Assembly (NCBI RefSeq): GCF_900107125.1
Contig: NZ_FNOU01000008.1
Span: 1-64,000 of the forward strand
From: Eubacterium barkeri
GTDB lineage: Bacteria > Bacillota > Clostridia > Eubacteriales > Eubacteriaceae
Direction of reading: 5' to 3'
DNA length: 64,000 nt
Shown: positions 26,261 to 34,917 of the stretch, piece after piece
Layout of the letters: every line of letters begins with the position of its first letter
How positions within the stretch are numbered: the stretch's first letter is position 1
Position numbers and translations under genes: made by a program
The notes under the pieces: generated by a model
The model's input: only the letters and a program-made list of their open reading frames with translations
Told to the model about the DNA's origin: nothing
Database searches by the model: none

Positions 26261-27421
26261 ATGATGACAGATGGGAAAAAATTTGGTTTTGGCTGCATGC
26301 GATTGCCATTGCTGAAAAAAGAGGATCAAACTTCCTTTGATTTTAAAAAGATAGACGTGTTATTCGACCGCTTCCTGGAAAAGGGCTTCACTTATTTTGA
26401 TACAGCCTATACCTATCATAACCATCAGGCGGAGGCGGCGGTTCGGAAAGCATTGGTGGAAAGACATCCCAGGGAATCTTATGAGTTAGCCACAAAGCTG
26501 CCCCTCAGAGACTTTAAGGACGAGGAAGATCTTTCCAGGATTTTCCAGGGGCAGCTTTCCAGCTGTGGTGTAGACTACTTTGATTATTACCTCATTCACA
26601 ACATGGGAAGTAATGTTTATGCCAAAAGTGAGCGATACCATGTCTTTGATTTTGTAAAAGCGCAGAAGGATGCCGGGCTGATTAAATATATTGGAATGTC
26701 CTTTCATGATCAACCAGAATTACTCGATACTGTCTTGGCCAAATATGGAAAAATCATTGATTTTGTACAATTGCAGATTAATTACATCGATTGGGAGGAC
26801 CCCACCATTCAATCGCGAAATTGCCTGGCGATTTCCCGGAAATATCATAAACCTGTTATGGTCATGGAGCCATGTAAAGGGGGGACCCTGGTCAATATTC
26901 CAGAGGCAGCACAACAGCGGATGCGAGCGTATGCACCAGAGGCCTCCATTGCGAGCTGGGCCCTGCGTTTTGCAGCTGGACAAGAAGGTGTGATCCGGGT
27001 ATTGAGCGGAATGAACAGAATGGAGCAGGTAGAAGAAAATACTGAAACCTTCCTGGATTTTAAACCGCTTAATTCAGAAGAACAGAAAATTATTCAAGAG
27101 GTAGTGGAGATCATTCGCCAAAATACGGCGATTGGCTGTACCACCTGTGGATATTGCACTTCCGGATGCCCGAAGAATATTATGATTCCCTCATATTTTG
27201 CATTGTACAATAGTCTGGAGAGGACTACGGGGAGCTCTTCTTCCCAGGTGTTGTACTATCACAATATTTCTATTGCTGCCGGGAGTAATCCGAAAGACTG
27301 TATTGCCTGCGGTCAATGTGAAAAGAGCTGCCCACAGCATTTGCCCGTGCGACAATACCTAAAGGAAGTTGCCCAAAAATTTGAATCCAGTGATCTTTTC
27401 CCGAAGATGCCTTCTAAGTGA
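26261..27421 (+). CDS. Aldo-keto reductase with C-terminal 2[4Fe-4S] ferredoxin domain
   Basis: A 386-residue enzyme. Residues 1-280 form an AKR TIM barrel (FGFGCMRLPL, FDTAYTYHNHQAEAAVRKAL with catalytic D and Y, YFDYYLIHNMG). From about 287 on there are iron-sulfur motifs CTTCGYCTSGCP and CIACGQCEKSCPQHLP, typical of clostridial AKR-ferredoxin fusions that can use ferredoxin or NAD(P)H. GGGAGAA precedes the ATG; the next ATG codon would also serve. The substrate is not evident. The stop touches the following gene. Confidence 0.92.
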   Translation: MMTDGKKFGFGCMRLPLLKKEDQTSFDFKKIDVLFDRFLEKGFTYFDTAYTYHNHQAEAAVRKALVERHPRESYELATKLPLRDFKDEEDLSRIFQGQLSSCGVDYFDYYLIHNMGSNVYAKSERYHVFDFVKAQKDAGLIKYIGMSFHDQPELLDTVLAKYGKIIDFVQLQINYIDWEDPTIQSRNCLAISRKYHKPVMVMEPCKGGTLVNIPEAAQQRMRAYAPEASIASWALRFAAGQEGVIRVLSGMNRMEQVEENTETFLDFKPLNSEEQKIIQEVVEIIRQNTAIGCTTCGYCTSGCPKNIMIPSYFALYNSLERTTGSSSSQVLYYHNISIAAGSNPKDCIACGQCEKSCPQHLPVRQYLKEVAQKFESSDLFPKMPSK

Positions 27422-27438
27422 AAGAGGGGAACAAGCCA

Positions 27439-28251
27439 ATGAAACTGACCATTTTGGTGGATAACCATACCTTAATTGATGAATATTACCTCGGGGAGCC
27501 AGGGGTCAGCTACTATATCGAGGATGGGGAAAACCGTGTGCTCTTCGATACCGGCTATTCGGAGGTTTTGCTTTCAAATGCCCGGCGGGCAGGCATTCAT
27601 TTGGAGGACCTGACCCATATTGTCCTATCCCATGGGCATAATGATCATACCAATGGGCTTCGGTTTTTGCAGGAAAATATTGATCTCTCCGGGGTGATGC
27701 TGTGTGCCCATCCCCATTGCTTCTTACCCAAATATGACGGGGAAGAATTTATAGGGGCACCCTATAATTCCGCGGAGATCGAAAGGATCACCCGGTATAC
27801 TCCGACATCCGGGGTGCGTCATCTCTCAGAAAGGCTGATCTTTTTAGGGGAGATTCCCCGGGAGAATGACTTTGAAGCCTGTCCGACCATTGGAAGGACG
27901 ATTGTGGATGGATGTGTGGCAGCTGATACCCTTCGGGACGACAGTGCTCTGGTCTACCAGAACGGGGAGGGGATTTTTATCATGACGGGCTGCTCCCACA
28001 GTGGAATTTGCAATATCGTGGATTACGCTCAAAAAGTGTGTGGGGAGGAGCGTATTCTTGGTGTTCTCGGCGGCTTCCATCTTTTGGAAGATTCACCTCA
28101 GCTGGATGGGACCATTGCCCATTTGAAGGCGAACCGCATCGATGCAGTGTATCCCTGCCATTGTGTTTCCCTTCTGGCCAAGACTAAGATGATGGCGGCA
28201 TTGCCGGTACAGGAGGTTGGTGTGGGCATGGTGATTGAAATCGATCCTTAA
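27439..28251 (+). CDS. MBL-fold metallo-hydrolase
   Basis: Metallo-beta-lactamase-fold hydrolase of 270 residues, of the group often annotated as 7,8-dihydropterin-6-yl-methyl-4-aminobenzene synthase-like. The metal motif H65-G-H67-N-D69-H70 (LSHGHNDHTNGL) is intact, and CSHSGICNIV and GGFHLL carry the later ligands. I start at ATG 27439, 17 bases after the AKR stop, with GAGGGGA upstream; an earlier GTG at 27418 overlaps the AKR gene. The reaction is unknown. Confidence 0.87.
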   Translation: MKLTILVDNHTLIDEYYLGEPGVSYYIEDGENRVLFDTGYSEVLLSNARRAGIHLEDLTHIVLSHGHNDHTNGLRFLQENIDLSGVMLCAHPHCFLPKYDGEEFIGAPYNSAEIERITRYTPTSGVRHLSERLIFLGEIPRENDFEACPTIGRTIVDGCVAADTLRDDSALVYQNGEGIFIMTGCSHSGICNIVDYAQKVCGEERILGVLGGFHLLEDSPQLDGTIAHLKANRIDAVYPCHCVSLLAKTKMMAALPVQEVGVGMVIEIDP

Positions 28252-28260
28252 AAGAAATTC

Positions 28261-28288
28261 TTGACGGAGAAAGGGTTTGGGTTACAAT
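28261..28288 (+). promoter_or_regulatory. Sigma-A promoter of the yjdF transcript
   Basis: TTGACG (28261-28266) and TACAAT (28283-28288) are separated by 16 bases. Transcription would start near 28295, giving a leader of about 140 nt that contains the riboswitch candidate. Confidence 0.75.
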
Positions 28289-28297
28289 AGAATTGCA

Positions 28298-28428
28298 AAG
28301 ATAAAAACGCAACGTACCATCAGGTACCAGAGCCGGTAGGTAGCCCGGCCGTACCATCCCTTGGGATGGTGTCAGTAACCTTCCCCTCCGGGTCGTCCAT
28401 TCTTTGTTCATTACATATCCAAGGAGGG
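28298..28428 (+). ncRNA. Probable yjdF-motif riboswitch
   Basis: The leader before a yjdF homologue is rich in possible pairing. GTACC-ATCA-GGTAC (28314-28327) competes with a longer stem that joins the same GGTAC to GTACC at 28350, enclosing GCCGG/CCGGC. Then comes a strong hairpin, ACCATCC-CTTG-GGATGGT (28353-28370). TTCCCCTCC at 28381-28389 is nearly complementary to the Shine-Dalgarno AAGGAGGGAA at 28422-28431, so the RNA can hide the ribosome site. The yjdF motif is a known riboswitch that responds to azaaromatic compounds. Assignment rests on the downstream gene plus this fold, not on a covariance score. Confidence 0.75.
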
Positions 28429-28435
28429 AATTGTC

Positions 28436-28852
28436 ATGGACAAAGTAACGGGAAGCTTAACGGTTTTTTTTGAAGCACCCTTTTGGGTTGGTGTTTTTGA
28501 ACGCACTGAAAATGGGGAATTATCGGTATCCAAGGTTGTCTTTGGAGCAGAACCCAGTGACAGTGAAATTTATGCCTTCATTTTATCCCAATATGAGGGC
28601 CTGGATTTTAGTCCAGCGGTGACCGTCCCGGTCAGAGAAAAAAGAAAGAATCCCAAACGCATTCAACGAGAGGTGAAGAGGCAGTTACAGACCCTGGGGA
28701 TCGGCACCAAATCCCAGCAGGCCTTACAAAGGCAGCGGGAACGGTCCAAGGGAGAGCAGAAGCAGAAGCGACGGCAGCGTCAGGAGGCAGAGAACCAGCG
28801 GAAATTTGAATTAAAGCAGCAAAAAAAGAAGGCCAAGCATCGGGGACGATGA
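28436..28852 (+). CDS. yjdF: YjdF family protein (DUF2992)
   Basis: A 138-residue protein whose first 75 residues match YjdF (GSLTVFFEAPFWVGVFER, VVFGAEPSDSEIYAFIL). It has the highly basic, Gln/Arg/Lys-rich coiled tail typical of the family (residues 85-138). Its biochemical role is unknown; the link to a riboswitch for azaaromatics suggests a part in handling toxic heterocycles. AAGGAGGG is seven bases before the ATG and lies in the riboswitch expression platform. Confidence 0.92.
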   Translation: MDKVTGSLTVFFEAPFWVGVFERTENGELSVSKVVFGAEPSDSEIYAFILSQYEGLDFSPAVTVPVREKRKNPKRIQREVKRQLQTLGIGTKSQQALQRQRERSKGEQKQKRRQRQEAENQRKFELKQQKKKAKHRGR

Positions 28853-28936
28853 TTAAGAAATAATTAAAAATAAAGTCGATGCAAAGCAATCCGGTTTCAT
28901 AACGTATAATATGGAAAACATGAACGGAGACCTGCT

Positions 28937-29578
28937 ATGCAAGCCTACATTATTGATTGGATTGACCAATTTGGTTACCTTGGGATTTTTTTGTTGATCT
29001 TTGTAGAAAATATCTTTCCGCCCATTCCATCGGAGGTGGTCCTGCTCTTTGGCGGTGCGGCGACGGCTCATACGGGTCTTTCTGTTCCCTTTGTCATTTT
29101 AGTGGCGACCCTGGGGTCTTTGGCTGGAGCTGCGGTACTTTATGGTCTGGGGCATGTGCTCCAGGCTGAGCGTCTGCGGCGCCTTTTTGCCGGTCGCTTT
29201 GGCCGGGTACTGCATCTGAAACCCGAGGCGGTGGATCAGGCTGAGCATTGGTTTGCCCGTTACGAGGGGAGAGCGGTCCTGATCTGTCGCTGCATTCCCG
29301 TTGTGCGAAGCCTGATTTCCATCCCTGCGGGATTTGCAAAAATGGGGCTGCCCTGGTTCTTTTTCCTTACCCTGATGGGAAGCCTGGTGTGGAATACGGT
29401 TCTGGTGGTGATTGGGGCCAGTCTGGGCAATGCCTGGGAAAGCGTCATCCCCTATTTTGAGCAATATACGATGGTGGTGCTGGTGGTTATCCTTATTCTG
29501 GTACTTGTGGGGGTAGGGTGGTTTATCCATAAAGAAAGAAAAAACAAGGGAAGTCAAGATAAAGGGGATTTTACTTAA
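28937..29578 (+). CDS. DedA family membrane protein
   Basis: Integral membrane protein of the DedA/VTT family, whose members flip lipids such as undecaprenyl phosphate or phosphatidylethanolamine. At 213 residues it carries the family motif FVENIFPPIPSEVVLLFGG near residues 22-40, and the re-entrant region with R and G residues (CIPVVRSLISIPAGFAKMG). About five hydrophobic segments are visible. TATAAT at 28903-28908 may be its -10. Which DedA subgroup it belongs to is not clear. Confidence 0.92.
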   Translation: MQAYIIDWIDQFGYLGIFLLIFVENIFPPIPSEVVLLFGGAATAHTGLSVPFVILVATLGSLAGAAVLYGLGHVLQAERLRRLFAGRFGRVLHLKPEAVDQAEHWFARYEGRAVLICRCIPVVRSLISIPAGFAKMGLPWFFFLTLMGSLVWNTVLVVIGASLGNAWESVIPYFEQYTMVVLVVILILVLVGVGWFIHKERKNKGSQDKGDFT

Positions 29579-29616
29579 GGATATAGAGATGGTCCATTAA
29601 AAATGAAAATAACCCG

Positions 29617-29647
29617 TTGACTCTGACATGGTGTGAGGCATTATGAT
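29617..29647 (+). promoter_or_regulatory. MerR-type promoter with 19-bp spacer
   Basis: TTGACT (29617-29622) and TATGAT (29642-29647) are separated by 19 bases, the long spacer that MerR-family activators correct by twisting DNA. The spacer holds a partial dyad (CTCTGACATGGTGTGAG). It precedes the merR-type gene by 40 bases, which suggests autoregulation. Confidence 0.6.
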
Positions 29648-29686
29648 AATGGTGAGCTCAACAAAACACACGTGTGGAGGAATCGA

Positions 29687-30502
29687 ATGTTAAAAATTGG
29701 TGATTTTTCAAAAATATCCAGGGTCAGCATTCGGATGCTGCGCTACTACGATGATAATGGACTGCTAAAGCCTGCGATGACCGATACCTTTACGGGATAT
29801 CGGTATTACAGTGAGTCTCAGCTCCCCACTATTGGGCGTATCGTGGCACTTCGGGACATGGGGTTTGGATTAGCGGCCATCCACGAGATATTGGGCTGTT
29901 ACGAAAACCGCTCCCAGCTTGAAAAATGTCTGTACATTAAGCGGGCGGAGCTGTCCGTGCTGCAAGAAGAAACAGACAAGCGTTTGCGACTCCTGGATAC
30001 AGCCATTAAAAGGCTGAGAAAGGACGAAAAAATGGACTATAATGTCAGTATTAAAACCCTGCCCGAGCGTCAGGTTGCCAGTGTGCATCGGCTGATTCCC
30101 AGTTACGACCAGGAGGGAATGTTGTGGGAGATCATGATGAAGGAAACAGCCGGGATGAATGTAATCCCCGGCGATCCCTGCTATTGCAGTGTCATCTTTT
30201 ATGATGGAGAGTATAAGGAATCCGATGTGGATGTAGAGGCCCAAAAGACGGTGCGGGGTGAGTACCCCGATACCGACAATGTACGCTTTAAGAAAATGCC
30301 GGCAGTCACCTTTGCCAGTGCAACGTATAAGGGGCCCTATGATTTGATTAATGAGGTCAATACCGCCGTGGCGGCATGGGTAGAGGCCAACGGCTATGCC
30401 TATGATGGTCCGGCCTTTAATATCTACCATGTCAGTCCCCACGAAACACAGAACCCCGAAGAATATGTTACCGAGGTGTGTTATCCGGTGAAAAAACAAT
30501 AA
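29687..30502 (+). CDS. MerR-family regulator with GyrI-like ligand domain (BmrR-like)
   Basis: A 271-residue regulator. The N-terminal MerR winged helix (MLKIGDFSKISRVSIRMLRY, YDDNGLLKPA; residues 1-70) is followed by a dimerisation coil (about 75-118) and a GyrI-like effector domain (120-271; YSV-type strands, ATYKGPYDLI, NIYHVSPHETQNPEEYVTEV). This is the BmrR/MTAN plan, sensing hydrophobic cations. ATG 29687 follows GTGGAGG; the frame is open upstream, but the promoter lies there. Its target beyond itself may be dedA or nearby genes (unproven). Confidence 0.9.
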   Translation: MLKIGDFSKISRVSIRMLRYYDDNGLLKPAMTDTFTGYRYYSESQLPTIGRIVALRDMGFGLAAIHEILGCYENRSQLEKCLYIKRAELSVLQEETDKRLRLLDTAIKRLRKDEKMDYNVSIKTLPERQVASVHRLIPSYDQEGMLWEIMMKETAGMNVIPGDPCYCSVIFYDGEYKESDVDVEAQKTVRGEYPDTDNVRFKKMPAVTFASATYKGPYDLINEVNTAVAAWVEANGYAYDGPAFNIYHVSPHETQNPEEYVTEVCYPVKKQ

Positions 30503-30520
30503 ATAAAAAAATTGGTTATC

Positions 30521-30558
30521 AAAAGCTCTGCGATCGATGATGGGATGGCAGAGCTTTT
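30521..30558. terminator. Bidirectional terminator between merR-type gene and pilus operon
   Basis: AAAAGCTCTGC (30521-30531) and GCAGAGCTTTT (30548-30558) form an 11-bp stem with a 16-base loop. T-runs lie on both sides when read from either strand, so it can end the plus-strand merR transcript and the minus-strand pilus operon. Confidence 0.8.
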
Positions 30559-30584
30559 GGTTATGTTGAGGTAGAAACATTGGG

Positions 30585-33500
30585 CTAGTGGCGCCAGTAC
30601 CGAAGGGTGAATAGGGCAGAAGCGCCTAAAAGGACACTGCCAGCAATGATGGCTCCCAGAAGGCTGAAGCTGCCACTGGCCGGGAGGGCAAAGCCGGGAT
30701 AGTTTTTAATGGTCATGGGGAGAATCGCCGAGGTGCTGGATCCATCATTTGCCAGGGAAGCGGTTCGACCATCGACCGTAGCCTGGACCTTCCCCGTTGA
30801 GCCATCTACGGTGGTGATGACGAGGAGGACGGGCCGTTTAAGCAGCTGATACCCTGGGAGGGTATGGGTTTCGGTTAAATAATAGGTGCCGGGTCCAATA
30901 CCCCGAAGGGTGATTTTTCCCTGGGCATTGGTTTCCAGTACTGGGCTTCCTCCCGTTTGGGGGATCATGCTGCCGGTATAGGCCCCGCTGACAATGGGTT
31001 TGAATTCGAGGACGGTGCCATCGGCCCGGGTGAGGGTAAAGCGAACCCCCGCCAGTTGGGTACTGCTTAAAAGGGCGGCGCCTTCACCTAATTTTTCAAT
31101 GGTGAGCCCGTAGGTGTAAAGCACACAGGGTGGGGCTTTAATGGTGCTGGTTAATCCATCCCCGGCATGATAATTTAACGCAGCTGTATTTTGATTTCCC
31201 TGTTGACCAAGGAGGGCATCCGCCGTGGGGACCATGGTGTAATGAATATAGAAATTGGGATTCCATGGTGTTGTCTGAGCCAAAAAGTCACTTGAAAAGT
31301 GAATGGTTAATGTCCCTTTATCAAGGCTTTGGGTATAATCGACACCTTGGGTAAGGCGTGTGCCCTGGGCGTTGGTGCCGCTATAGATGGCCAGGGTATT
31401 GGGCAGGAGGCTTAGCCCGGCATCCGCCGTGTCGGTGATGTCAAGGGCCGTCAGTCCGGCACTGGGACGCTCCATGGTCAGGGCGAGGCTGACACCCACA
31501 GGTTTTCCAATATCGGTGCTGAGGCGGGTGCCTCCTTCAGTGGTACTGCCGTCTAAGCGTTTTTGAAGGCTCATGGCCAAAGGGCGATAAACAGCATAAT
31601 ATTTAGCATCGCTGTTTTGAATGGTTTGCTCCGGTGCGTAGGGGGTTCCGGTTCCATCGGCTTTGGTGTTCCACTCTTTAAATTCCAGATAGTTGCCCTG
31701 GGCATTCACCGTAGCACCGGGATTTTGAGCCGGGGCAGCACCGACGGAATTACCGGACAGAATCCCTGAATTGATGCTGACATAAGGATTCTGGGGTGTG
31801 GCTCGAATGGGATCGATGAAGAAGGTGTTGTATACCCGTGCGACGGTAATTTGCAGCTTGGCATCCTCTGCCAAATCCTTATAGGAAAGGACTTCCCCGT
31901 TGTCCAAAGGCTGGGTTGCGTTACAGTTCAGGGTGAGGACCTTGGTTCCACCGGATAGGGTCGCCAACAGATAATCCCGGAGGATACTTCCCTTTTCAAC
32001 CACATACCCCGAGCCATCGGGGCTCTTAAAGAGATCGTAAGCGGCTTTGGTCAGTTGGTAATGGGTCCCATCAGGAGATTCAACAGGGCTGGCTGTCGTC
32101 CATCCGGTGGTGGTGCTGCCCGAGGATAGGCTAAGGTTCGTCACGGCATAGCGGGGCAGACCATCGCTTCCTGGCACAAGCCGATAGGACAGGTACACGG
32201 GGGTGCCGTCGTTAAAGGTAGCCTGAGTATTGGAGAATGGCGTAGAACTCAGGCTGGATCCTGTGGCCGAGGCGCCGATAAGGGCAGCTTCTGCATTGGG
32301 AGTGCCATCAGTATTGACTACGGTAATGGAGACCTGATGGGTATTGTCCTTTAAAGAAATAATTTTACCGTTTCGAATGAAACGGCCATCAGAAAGCTCC
32401 CAGACATAATCCATATAATAATAGCCGTCCTCCCCCTTGACAAATGGGGTCTGGGCTGTCCATTTTTTATCCAGGGCCAGATAACTGCCATTATCCACAG
32501 GGTTTTGAATCCAGCCCTGGAGGGTACTGGATGTGATGACTGTTCCAGCCGTCAGGGTATCTGGTGCGAGTTTAGCCAGCAGGGCATGAATCCGATGACT
32601 GGTAAGGGGGGAGGCTCCGTCGGCATAGTTCAGGCGGGTGCTGGAATTGGTGGCCTTGTTGTAGGTGTTATCAAAGGTATACACCGCTTTGGCAGGATCA
32701 AATTCCCCAGTATTGGGGTCCATGGCGCCATTAGTGTCCAGAATGGGGGCGGTGCTGTAGGTGAGCACTGGCGTAGTTATTGAAGGAACACCCCGGTGGT
32801 CATAGGTGGAACCAATGGATTGAACGACATCGGCACCGGGAGACAGGGTACAGGTGGGAACCAGACGAATTTCCCGCCGGGCAGTTTGATCCCCTTGGGT
32901 GACCAGGGCATTGACCCATTCCACCCCTGGCGCCGAATCGACAACGTAGTTTTTTCCACCCAGTTGTCCCAGCGTGACAACGGAAAGGGTACGCTTAAAG
33001 GCTGCACCGGCACCGCTGCCAATGATGGTTTGGGCCGGGCGATAGCCCAGGGAACCGTCGCTTAGGCGGGTGTAGACCCCTAAAGCCCAGGTGAGGTTAT
33101 CCATGGTCGCCATGGGAAAACGGACCGTAATATCCCGGACGGTGTCGTACACAGTGGTGGGGAGCGTTCGGTTGTTGTACCCGCTGTTCCAGGTATCAAG
33201 ATAGACAGTGGTGACCGAGGCCAGGGAGTTGGCCTGAACCAGATCGGCATCCTCACCCCAAAGGGATGAATCCCCATCAGAGAAGGCCGTCAGTTGAGGG
33301 TAGGAACCCGAGCGATAACGCCAGCCTGAGTTATTGCTTGAAAAGCCTTTAAATCCAGCGGTACCTGGGGCTTCCGTCAAACCGGTTTGTCCATCGGCCC
33401 CTGTGGTCAGGATACCGGCCAGGGTTGTTGTGGGTTGGGTGGATTGGGTGTAGCTGTTCCCCCCAAAACCTTTTTCCCGCATGGCGGAGGTTTGTTTATC

Positions 33501-34877
33501 GTAATAACAGTTGGTGAAAACTAAGCCGCTTTTATAATCTCCGGAAAAACCACCCTGGGTTCCGGTTTGACTGGGCAAGGTTTTTAAGGAACCCACCTCC
33601 CCAGCGGCGTAGCAATCGGCAAAGCGATAGGTTGAATTGGTTGTGTTGCCAATGAAGCCACCGAGATTGGCACCGGCGGTAAGGACACCGACCTGAGCGG
33701 TGGTATAACAACGGGTAAAGTTGACGGTACCGCTGCCATCTGCACCGGCGTAAAAACCGCCGACATCCTGGGTACCCTCACACCGTCCGGTGGTAAAGCA
33801 ATCGGTGAAGGTGAGATTGCCCGTTGTTTTATAGCCAAAGAAAGTCCCGGCTTTATCGGCAGAGCAATATACTTTGATATTGGCAAAACAGTTTGAAAAG
33901 GTCGCTGAAATAGCGTTGGCATTGCCATAACAGCTGGCAAACCCCCCGGAGTGCCCCCCAGTAATGACATAACCATTGACAACCCCGGTGTTACTGATGG
34001 TTTGACCAGTCGTACTGGTTTGGAGGGAAACGGTAGTTCCATGGTTTTTAGCCAGGACATAAGCATTGGTTAAAAAACATCGATCAATTTGGTACCCGCC
34101 AAAGGTTAAGATCGAGGCATAGGTATTATTCACGGTCATGGCATTATCAATTCGGATATTGCTTAAAACCTGATTGCGAAGGTTGGCGGCATCATGGGAG
34201 CCAAAGAGGCTGAGGGGGCGGGTGCCGATGCCAGCGTTGGCGGCGGTGGAAGCCAATACGACATTCTTAAATTTCAGATTTTTAATGGTCGTACTATTTC
34301 CGGTTGCCCGGATAAAACCGGTATCGGAATAGAAATTATAGAGGGTATAGCCCTGGCCGTCAAACTGGATGCTGGTGGCAGCGAAATTGTTGGCACTGGT
34401 GGCATTGGCCAGTGCCGTAAAACGATAACCATTAAAGTCTAAATCGGCTGTTAAACGAATCCCCTTGTTATTTAAAGTAGCAGCAGGCAGGTTGAAAACC
34501 GCCTGAAGTTCACCTGGAGTGGCGATATTGTACCACAGGCGGGTACCATCGGAAACGGGTGTGGGGACGGTGCCAGCTTGGCCATTCCAGGGGGTAATGC
34601 CCGAAATGGATTGGGGAAAAGCGCCCTGGGTATTGTCCAGAAATTCCTGCTGGGCCAGGGTCCATTCATCATTATACTTGGTATAGAGGGGATCACCACT
34701 ACTGACGTTTATATAACTCATGGCAAATAAATCAGAGGGTGCCGCGGCGGTTAATCGTCCATTGGCATCCACACCGGCGTTTACTGAACCGGGAAAAAGG
34801 CAGAAAATCGCCATGAGTATTAAGATCGTTACGCTTGTGTGGACAGAAAGTAAAATAGAAGATTCCAGTGATTTCAT
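30585..34877 (-). CDS. Giant sortase-anchored pilus-tip type adhesin
   Basis: Cell-wall surface protein of 1430 residues. It has a signal peptide (SVTILILMAIFCLFPGSVNA), then a long Gly/Thr/Ser-rich repeat region (about 120-520) with GLUG-like units such as DVGGFYAGADGSGTVNFTRC and LGGFIGNT. Later parts include an InlB/Listeria-Bacteroides-like repeat (FKEWNTKADGTGTPYAPEQT, about 1080), a D2-type isopeptide domain, and a SpaA-like domain with E-box YYLTETHTLPGYQLLKRP (about 1350). It ends in the sorting signal LPASG (1398-1402), a membrane helix and RYWRH. LPASG is a variant of LPXTG. Last gene of the pilus operon; likely the tip or an ancillary pilin. Confidence 0.9.
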   Translation of the reverse strand: MKSLESSILLSVHTSVTILILMAIFCLFPGSVNAGVDANGRLTAAAPSDLFAMSYINVSSGDPLYTKYNDEWTLAQQEFLDNTQGAFPQSISGITPWNGQAGTVPTPVSDGTRLWYNIATPGELQAVFNLPAATLNNKGIRLTADLDFNGYRFTALANATSANNFAATSIQFDGQGYTLYNFYSDTGFIRATGNSTTIKNLKFKNVVLASTAANAGIGTRPLSLFGSHDAANLRNQVLSNIRIDNAMTVNNTYASILTFGGYQIDRCFLTNAYVLAKNHGTTVSLQTSTTGQTISNTGVVNGYVITGGHSGGFASCYGNANAISATFSNCFANIKVYCSADKAGTFFGYKTTGNLTFTDCFTTGRCEGTQDVGGFYAGADGSGTVNFTRCYTTAQVGVLTAGANLGGFIGNTTNSTYRFADCYAAGEVGSLKTLPSQTGTQGGFSGDYKSGLVFTNCYYDKQTSAMREKGFGGNSYTQSTQPTTTLAGILTTGADGQTGLTEAPGTAGFKGFSSNNSGWRYRSGSYPQLTAFSDGDSSLWGEDADLVQANSLASVTTVYLDTWNSGYNNRTLPTTVYDTVRDITVRFPMATMDNLTWALGVYTRLSDGSLGYRPAQTIIGSGAGAAFKRTLSVVTLGQLGGKNYVVDSAPGVEWVNALVTQGDQTARREIRLVPTCTLSPGADVVQSIGSTYDHRGVPSITTPVLTYSTAPILDTNGAMDPNTGEFDPAKAVYTFDNTYNKATNSSTRLNYADGASPLTSHRIHALLAKLAPDTLTAGTVITSSTLQGWIQNPVDNGSYLALDKKWTAQTPFVKGEDGYYYMDYVWELSDGRFIRNGKIISLKDNTHQVSITVVNTDGTPNAEAALIGASATGSSLSSTPFSNTQATFNDGTPVYLSYRLVPGSDGLPRYAVTNLSLSSGSTTTGWTTASPVESPDGTHYQLTKAAYDLFKSPDGSGYVVEKGSILRDYLLATLSGGTKVLTLNCNATQPLDNGEVLSYKDLAEDAKLQITVARVYNTFFIDPIRATPQNPYVSINSGILSGNSVGAAPAQNPGATVNAQGNYLEFKEWNTKADGTGTPYAPEQTIQNSDAKYYAVYRPLAMSLQKRLDGSTTEGGTRLSTDIGKPVGVSLALTMERPSAGLTALDITDTADAGLSLLPNTLAIYSGTNAQGTRLTQGVDYTQSLDKGTLTIHFSSDFLAQTTPWNPNFYIHYTMVPTADALLGQQGNQNTAALNYHAGDGLTSTIKAPPCVLYTYGLTIEKLGEGAALLSSTQLAGVRFTLTRADGTVLEFKPIVSGAYTGSMIPQTGGSPVLETNAQGKITLRGIGPGTYYLTETHTLPGYQLLKRPVLLVITTVDGSTGKVQATVDGRTASLANDGSSTSAILPMTIKNYPGFALPASGSFSLLGAIIAGSVLLGASALFTLRYWRH

Positions 34878-34917
34878 GGCTTTTTCCTTATCTGTTCAGG
34901 GGTCACCCTGGAATATA

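Noticed and set aside
28184..28411. Minus-strand gene over the yjdF leader
   Set aside because: No ribosome site; it overlaps the end of the MBL gene and the structured leader, and the sequence is explained by RNA hairpins.
33584..34066. Second protein-coding frame inside the giant adhesin gene
   Set aside because: Shadow frame created by GC-rich Thr/Gly/Ala codons; no start signal.
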